Below, piece by piece: positions 58,344 to 64,000 of a DNA stretch of 64,000 nt. Position 1 is the stretch's first letter, and each line of letters opens with the position of its first letter. The position numbers and the translations under genes are program-made. The DNA is taken from assembly GCA_023525975.1 (NCBI GenBank), contig CM042042.1:7509501-7573500 (forward strand). The letters run 5' to 3'. The stretch comes from Smallanthus sonchifolius. Lineage: Eukaryota; Streptophyta; Magnoliopsida; Asterales; Asteraceae. The notes under the pieces were generated by a model. It saw only the letters and a list, made by a program, of their open reading frames with translations. It had not been told where the DNA came from and made no database searches.

Positions 58344-59558
58344 ATGGCTAGACGTGGAGGAACTAGAGGGGGTGGAGGAGGAAGACGTGGTGGTCATACA
58401 GGCCGCCACAGTGGAGCTAGCACAAACCAAGTGATTGAGGGGAGTGTTCACACTACCCATACTGAGACAAAGATTAGTCAGCACAATGCTGAACATGTGG
58501 AAGGAGATGACCAACCGTTTGAGTTTGAACCAGCCGTGCAAGCGGCTATTGGCCGTGAGTTTACCCGACTGCTGAAGGAAACCTTACCGACCATACTAGA
58601 CGAAGCCTTGAGGAAGGCCAAGGAAAGCCCTAACACAACTGAAGAGCCGGTGGTGCTTCCAACAATGGGAGGACCAAATCTGGTAGAGAATGTTGCACCG
58701 CCTGCTCGCGGCTGCGACTACAAGGCGTTTCGGGGTTGTGATCCACCCGTGCTTACTGGGGAGAAGGAAGCATCAGATACCTTAGATTGGATTAACGGCA
58801 TGGAGTCGACCATTCGTCTTAGTGAATGTCGTCCAGAACAAGCAGTCATGTTCGCTGCGAAGTCATTGAAAGGAGAAGCAGCACACTGGTGGGAAACTGT
58901 GAAACAAGCTAAGGGTGACCAAGCGGTCGGATTGATGAGGTGGAGCGACCTGAAAGCGCTGGTAACTGAAAAGTTTTGTCCTAAGAACGAGGTCCATAAG
59001 GTGGAAAGGGAATTCTTGACTCTGCAAGCCGGACTCATGACTCACCGGCAATATACTTCAAAATACAACGAGTTGGCACGCCTGGTGCCTCATCTTGTAA
59101 CGACAAAGGAGAGAAGGATTCATTATTATGTTCAGGGGTTGCCTCCAAAGATACGTACCTTTGTAAAGACCAACACACCGAGTACCTTTGAGTCGGTGGT
59201 TGTCCTGAGCGGAGTTGTGTACGATGAAATTGCCTCTGAAGTCATTGCTGAAGCACCCAAGAAACACAAGCGCACTGCTGAGGAACTCCAGGGTCCTAAC
59301 GATAGGAGGGCAAGGGTAGAAGTTGAGGGTCTATGCGGGAAATGTGGAAGGAGACATGGAGGTGAGTGTAAGGCGGGTCAGGTGGGATGTTTCAGGTGTG
59401 GCAAGTTTGGACACCAATCACGGGACTGCCCGGAAAGGCCAAGATGCCAAAATTGTGGGGGACAGGGACACGTGAGCCGAGATTGTAGGAAACCCAAGGA
59501 AACAGAAGCGGGGGGATCTGGAAAAAGGGAAAGGGTGCAGAGAAGGAACCCTACATGA
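58344..59558 (+). CDS. Ty3/gypsy Gag polyprotein (gag-only element)
   Basis: 404 residues from ATG 58344 (MARRGG), preceded by an Arg/Gly-rich start. The capsid-like retrotransposon gag domain spans about residues 125-285 (TLDWINGMESTIRLSEC, AAKSLKGEAAHWWETVK, LVTEKFCPKNE, EFLTLQAGLMTHRQYTSKYN, LVPHLVTTKERRIHYYVQGL). Three zinc knuckles follow: CGKCGRRHGGEC, CFRCGKFGHQSRDC and CQNCGGQGHVSRDC. The ORF stops at RRNPT. In another frame the next bases read ARVYQMT, the usual gag-protease junction, and then about 270 bp of non-coding sequence leads to the 3' LTR, so protease, RT, RNase H and integrase are absent. The Gag is open and could act in trans. A pyrimidine tract ending TTTCAG sits 5 bases upstream of the ATG, suggesting a leader intron. 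Confidence 0.9.
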   Translation: MARRGGTRGGGGGRRGGHTGRHSGASTNQVIEGSVHTTHTETKISQHNAEHVEGDDQPFEFEPAVQAAIGREFTRLLKETLPTILDEALRKAKESPNTTEEPVVLPTMGGPNLVENVAPPARGCDYKAFRGCDPPVLTGEKEASDTLDWINGMESTIRLSECRPEQAVMFAAKSLKGEAAHWWETVKQAKGDQAVGLMRWSDLKALVTEKFCPKNEVHKVEREFLTLQAGLMTHRQYTSKYNELARLVPHLVTTKERRIHYYVQGLPPKIRTFVKTNTPSTFESVVVLSGVVYDEIASEVIAEAPKKHKRTAEELQGPNDRRARVEVEGLCGKCGRRHGGECKAGQVGCFRCGKFGHQSRDCPERPRCQNCGGQGHVSRDCRKPKETEAGGSGKRERVQRRNPT

Positions 59559-59837
59559 ACAGAGCCAAGGCGAGGGTCTACCAGATGACTCGGTAAGGTA
59601 CGTTGCAAGCTCTTATTTGTGATTTGGCAAGTTTATGTTATTATTTCCTTACTAAATTAGTTAGCCCCATTAGTCTAGGTGTCTTAGAATTTGAGATCGA
59701 CCAAAGTTAAGCTCCCAGTGTTAGTTAATCACAATGGCCTTTATGACCAAGCTGCCTTGCATAACTACGGTTTATGCCACCCATTCTGTGATTAGATATC
59801 AGTTTAGCTTATGGCAGGTTTCGAGGACGAAACCTAT

Positions 59838-59854
59838 TGTAAGGAGGGTAGACT
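59838..59854 (+). promoter_or_regulatory. Polypurine tract
   Basis: 'gtaaggagggtagact' directly precedes the LTR start 'tgtaacagcccgag', after the common gypsy phrase 'cgaggacgaaacct'. Confidence 0.8.
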
Positions 59855-60362
59855 TGTAACAGCCCGAGTTTTAGAGCGCGAAAAAAATTCATGAGAATTA
59901 AAAACTTAAATAAGAAAAGAAGGGAAGCGGGCTTGGGCCGGGGTGTATGGGCCGAAAGGGGGAAGGGTCGGGCCCTTATAAGCCTCAAAATCAGCCCAAA
60001 ACCCTCACTCCCAACCTCATTTCCGGATTTCTAGAGAGAGAAAGTGAGAGAGAGTCTAGAGAGAGAAAGTCCCGGTTTTCGAATATGAGCTTATAGGATC
60101 GTAGGCATATGTATCTGGAACGATTAGCTGTGAAGAAGAAGCGTTTACAGGTAACCGATTCTCCTAGATCTGAGTTTTTGTTCGTTTTTGGGTTTTTCGG
60201 GTTTTGGAGGAAAATGTAACGTTTTTACGGATTAAACTGAAGGAAAAACATAGATTTAAGTTCCTTAATGAAAAGCAAACGTTTTGAATGTAAACAAGTT
60301 CGGGATCTTGACGTGATCAGACCCGGATGCGAAAGTTAGGGTTTTTGCGAGGAAGCAGTTCG

Positions 60363-60581
60363 TGCGTACTTATCAAGTACGCATGAAGCTGATACTGCGT
60401 ACTTACCAAGTACACAAGAAGAGGATCCTGCGTACTTATCAAGTACGCATGAAGCAGGTACTGCGTATTTATCAAGTACGCATGAAGTAAAGCCTGCGTA
60501 CTTATCAAGTACGCAAGAAGCAAAGTCTGCGTACTTATCAAGTACGCAAGAGCAAGGCTTTGCGCACTTGCCAAGTGCGCA
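60363..60581 (+). repeat. 33-bp tandem repeat of seven hairpins
   Basis: Starts at 60363, 60396, 60429, 60462, 60495, 60528 and 60561, exactly 33 bp apart. Each has a nine-pair stem with a three-base loop: arm TGCGTACTT, loop ATC, arm AAGTACGCA. Copy 7 has TGCGCACTT, GCC, AAGTGCGCA, changed on both arms. Copy 4 has a T opposite G. Copy 2 has one mismatch. It lies about 390 bp after the LTR TATA-like box, so within the expected transcript leader. Confidence 0.95.
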
Positions 60582-60907
60582 AGCATGAAGTCTATGGGTA
60601 TATATATCCGGTTAATAAAGTCAGTATGTTCGCCTAGCCAGAAATAGTGAAACCATTTAGCGTTGAGTTAAGTCTGATACGTGTCAATTGTTATGATTGT
60701 CCAGATTGTGTGAGATCCAGTAGACCATTGAAGTTAAGATACCAGGTGAGTTCTAATCCCCTTTTGCCTTCTTTAGGGGTGGTGTGCATACTTAGTGTAA
60801 AACGTTTATTATATTTTATATATTATAAAATGAAGGGAAAAGCTATGTTTTAGTGAAAAGTTTTAAAAAGGCAAAAGTACATTTTAGTAAAGTATGATTA
60901 TATTATT

Positions 60908-61250
60908 GGCAAGCGTTTATTATATTTTTCATATACATAAACAAAGGCATAATATAAGTGCTAGTATGTTTTCAGTAAAGCAAGATATATTATTTGGCAA
61001 GCGTTTACTATATTTATTATACATAAACAAAGACATAATATATGTGTTAGTATTTTCAAGTAAGCAAGATATATCATTTGACAAGCGTTTACTATATTTA
61101 TTATACATAAACAAAGGTATTATATATGTGTTAAGATATATTTCAGTAAAAACAAATGTATTTATGACAAGCGTTTACTATATTTTTATATACATAAACA
61201 AAGGCATAATACATGTTAAGTTATGAACAAGATTTATAGAAAGTTTTATG
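60908..61250 (+). repeat. About 86-bp tandem repeat in the LTR
   Basis: 'g.caagcgttta.tatatttt' occurs at 60908, 60996, 61080 and 61166, each followed by 'acataaacaaa' and 'cagtaaa'. One matching unit occurs at 56886 in the upstream LTR fragment. Confidence 0.85.
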
Positions 61251-61311
61251 AACAGTAAAGTGAACAGTTTTCCTTCGGGAATGTGTACCAGCTATAAAGG
61301 TCCTTGGGACA

Positions 61312-62692
61312 AATGTTATATAACATCCAAGAATTTCCGGTGTTATTTTTTTATTTTATTTTATTCTATTCTATACAATAGTGACATTTCCGTTTCAATC
61401 CCGTACTTGTTCAAACGTATTATGTCACATTAATTATTATTTTAAAACATATGTCAATTCAATTTTTCAAACATTGTATTACATATTGTTTTCCCTATTA
61501 TACATAACATGCGTAAGTATAGTTATATTTATATAAGCAAACTTTTTGTTAAAATAAAACGTATAAGTTAAAGCATGCATTTACATTTCTTTTATGTATA
61601 TATATACATGTATTTATTTATAAATAAATGTGTAATTATATATATACATTTGAATCTATTAAATACACCGTTTGTAATTTTATAAAAAGGAAACATATTC
61701 ATTTATAAAGGATTATACTTAACAAGTAATGTTAGTTTTTATAAATCATATAAAAACACATTTTATGAACAAGTAAAATGAATTAAAATTGAACAATATT
61801 AGTCTTAAACCCTTTACATAGCAATTGAACCCCTTTAGTCCCTTTGAAAGGTTTCTTTTCCAATTTTGACTTGCAAAAGTCAAAATCAAGTTCTACACCT
61901 ACCAAACCCTTTTAATAACGAGATGTAGCTCACCCAAATCAATTTGCCATTCAATTACAACCGTTTGAGACTTGGAATCGTTGTTATTTATTGAAAAATA
62001 AAGGGTTAAACGAGCATTAAAGCACCTTCGGTTATGAACTTGAATGGCATGAATGAGACTCAAACACTTATTAAATATGACGATTGTGGACTGTTACCAT
62101 ATCAGTTTCACCCTTCGCACACCCCTCTAATCTGTTTCCATCGAATTCCACTCAATAAATCCGTTTTCCCGTTCCTTTTTCTACCACGATTCGCGACAAA
62201 CAGGGAGGACCCAAACACCTTCTTTTCATCAATTCAATGGCCGAATCCAGGTAATAGTTCATCCCTTGCTGCTCGATTCTTGTTTTTACTCGGAAACCCC
62301 TTGACTGCGATCACGAATCCGGGTATTCTAAGGGCTAGGGTTTTGGATTTGAGTGTTTGGGGAAGAAGAGGTTGCGAAACCTCTGTGTAAAAAACTCAAA
62401 CTCTTCCTTCTCTTAACAAGGCAAATGCCCAGATCATCCGGTTACTAGACCCGGCCCTAACAGATTTTTGTTCTTTTTTTAAAATGGTCATTTCCCCTTG
62501 TAAATTTCACCAAATTATCCTTCCAGACTCATATATATGTTTATAAACCATTGTTAATAAGTTTTGATTAAATAACTTTCTTCCTAAATATATGGTTACT
62601 AGCTTTTATAAAATAAAAATATATATATATATATATATATATTCAAGAGATTATAAAAAAAAGATAACTTTTTAGTGAATAAAAACATATCT

Positions 62693-62732
<40 letters not shown>

Positions 62733-64000
62733 TTGAATATATTCTAAAAATCTTTTTAATTGCAAACATTCAAGCAGGTCATATTTGAACCTTACTAATC
62801 TGTGACGTCGGGAAATCTATTAATCGAAAGGTTAAGTATCGTTATAAAGTAAATATTCAAAACGTCATGAACTATAATACATTTTTTTGTTACTAATTAT
62901 TTTGGTTATACATTTACCATGTTGCTAGTATCTTTACCAATAATAAAATGTTATTATCTATACGATCATTTTAAATTTTGTTGTCTTTCATAAATAATAA
63001 CAATACTACTTTTTATGACTAATTCTTTTATTTCAAAGGACATACTCATAAATATTATTGTATTATTATTTGTCAACATGATGATTATTTGAACTAATCA
63101 TTTTCATAGAATACTTATTTAACAATTAATATCTATAGATACCACCTATAGTCTTTTTATAATTAAAACCCATTAAAAAATATTATTTCATTATCACATT
63201 AGTTAATGTTAAGATTCGTATCTTTTCCTTCGTTCATTCGTTCCGAAACTCTAAGATCCCAATCGTCCTATTCTTATTTTTCGTATTTACTACTATATTA
63301 AACATGAACAAATTGTTGATACATATACTTCATCAAACTTAGGTTAACCCTGTGGTTAGCTAGACGTTTGTGCTGCAAGAACTTGTTTGTATGATTATCG
63401 AGCTACTTATTGCAATGTGAGTTCATAGCCCCCTTTCTCTTTACTATTGTTTACAAATACTCGGGGTGGAACATGTTTACATACTATACATACTAAATTC
63501 AATACTATTGTTCTCATGCAAATTACTTTGTGCTTTATGTCTTAAACTGCTTGGTGACCATTACATGTGTTCATGCTAGTACATTCATTAACCTGCTACC
63601 CAGGCCTAAGGTAGTACCTAACATGATCATTTATAGGGGAATCCGATTCCAGTTACCACGAACCTTGGCGGGTTTTGTGTGTACCATAATACTATTTTTC
63701 CAAAACACAATCAGTGGGATTGTACTTACTAGTTTTCCATTTACTACGGATTGAATTGTACGCTTGGAACCTTGTATGTTTTCACATTTATGCCATAGTT
63801 ACGCTTTGAATAATATTGAATTTCAAATCATTTTTGCTAAACTTTTGTTAGTGTCAAAACCTATGTTACTCACCAACTACTTGTAGTTGACATTTACTCG
63901 CATGTTTCAGGTGCACCCATTTGAGGACCCTACCTGCTCATCTAGGACTTGGACCTAGCTAAATTTAAATTATGTTATGTTTTGAACGTTTCGTTTTCCA
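61312..64000. other. AT-rich LTR-like terminal region without recognised genes
   Basis: Long AT-rich tract. Phrases such as 'gtgagttcatagcccccttt' (63418), 'ggggtggaaca' (63464), 'ttactcaccaacta' (63868) and 'tttcaggtgcaccc' (63906) are typical of gypsy LTR interiors, so this may be part of another LTR continuing beyond the window. A 118-codon ORF at 62034-62390 resembles leader sequence rather than a protein family. Confidence 0.4.
62616..62733. repeat. AT and CA microsatellites
   Basis: An AT run at about 62620-62642 and a CA-to-TA run at about 62691-62733 within the AT-rich terminal region. Confidence 0.9.

Larger units (their letters stand above)
59855..61311 (+). mobile_element. 3' LTR of the gypsy element, left part
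   Basis: Begins TGTAACAGCCCGAG after the polypurine tract. TATA-like 'gcccttataagcc' at about 59972 is followed by a GA-rich leader. 61166-61311 is almost identical to 56886-57031, which proves LTR kinship with the plus-oriented fragment upstream of gag. After 61311 the two diverge abruptly, so either a later insertion or a recombination breakpoint lies there. The true 3' end may be outside the window. Confidence 0.7.

Noticed and set aside
60363..60581. CRISPR-like direct repeats
   Set aside because: Regular 33-bp units, but spacers are only about 12 bp and nearly identical, and this is a plant LTR.
60317..60586. Minus-strand 89-codon ORF with repeated AYLISTQ units
   Set aside because: It is the translation of the 33-bp hairpin array. 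33 is a multiple of three, so any frame yields peptide repeats. No start context or family.
62034..62390. 118-codon plus ORF
   Set aside because: Composition of an LTR or UTR leader; no recognisable domain and no neighbouring exons.

Overview
This is a plant nuclear window, from a eudicot. The evidence is long genes with many small GT-AG exons, plant-only families (VQ/HAIKU1, AHL, phytyl ester synthase) and dense plant transposon debris: LTR elements, hAT, CACTA and PIF/Harbinger MITEs, Helitrons and SINEs. The repeat style resembles Asteraceae, but that is an impression, not a demonstration. All gene models come from reading splice sites and protein similarity by eye.

Layout. 1-10250 (+): 3' two thirds of a kinesin-7 (CENP-E-like) gene. 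It opens inside the motor domain and ends in a long coiled coil that contains a 264-bp exon-plus-intron tandem repeat. 11444-14526 (-): NEP1/EMG1 18S rRNA pseudouridine methyltransferase, seven exons, one in-frame TAA. 14527-17640: repeats. 18171-19226 (+): intact single-exon VQ protein of the HAIKU1 type. 19760-20063 (-): decayed fragment of a BOU-like mitochondrial carrier. 20982-28206 and 29990-40921 (+): tandem duplicates of a plastid phytyl ester synthase/acyltransferase gene. The first copy is a pseudogene (2-bp frameshift, truncated exon 11). The second is open throughout and encodes about 698 residues. Introns of both copies hold CACTA MITEs, a Helitron, a tRNA-type SINE, a small LTR element with a perfect target duplication, a 5S-like Cassandra-type stretch and a large foldback. 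43018-44950: PIF/Harbinger-type element with a broken ORF1. 45388-46236: tandem and inverted repeats. 47257-52427 (+): intact AT-hook (AHL) gene of five exons.

52800-55620 is a cluster of Helitrons, one with a recognisable RepHel helicase remnant. 55819-64000 is gypsy LTR territory: a 2.2-kb head-to-head LTR palindrome, a primer binding site, a gag-only internal domain and a 3' LTR beginning at 59855.

The host genes do not form a pathway; they are independent neighbours. The most unusual signal is a pair of hairpin arrays in the LTR leaders (57164-57575 and 60363-60581). Each repeat is a perfect or near-perfect stem with a three-base loop, and some repeats show paired stem substitutions. The second array has an exact 33-bp period.
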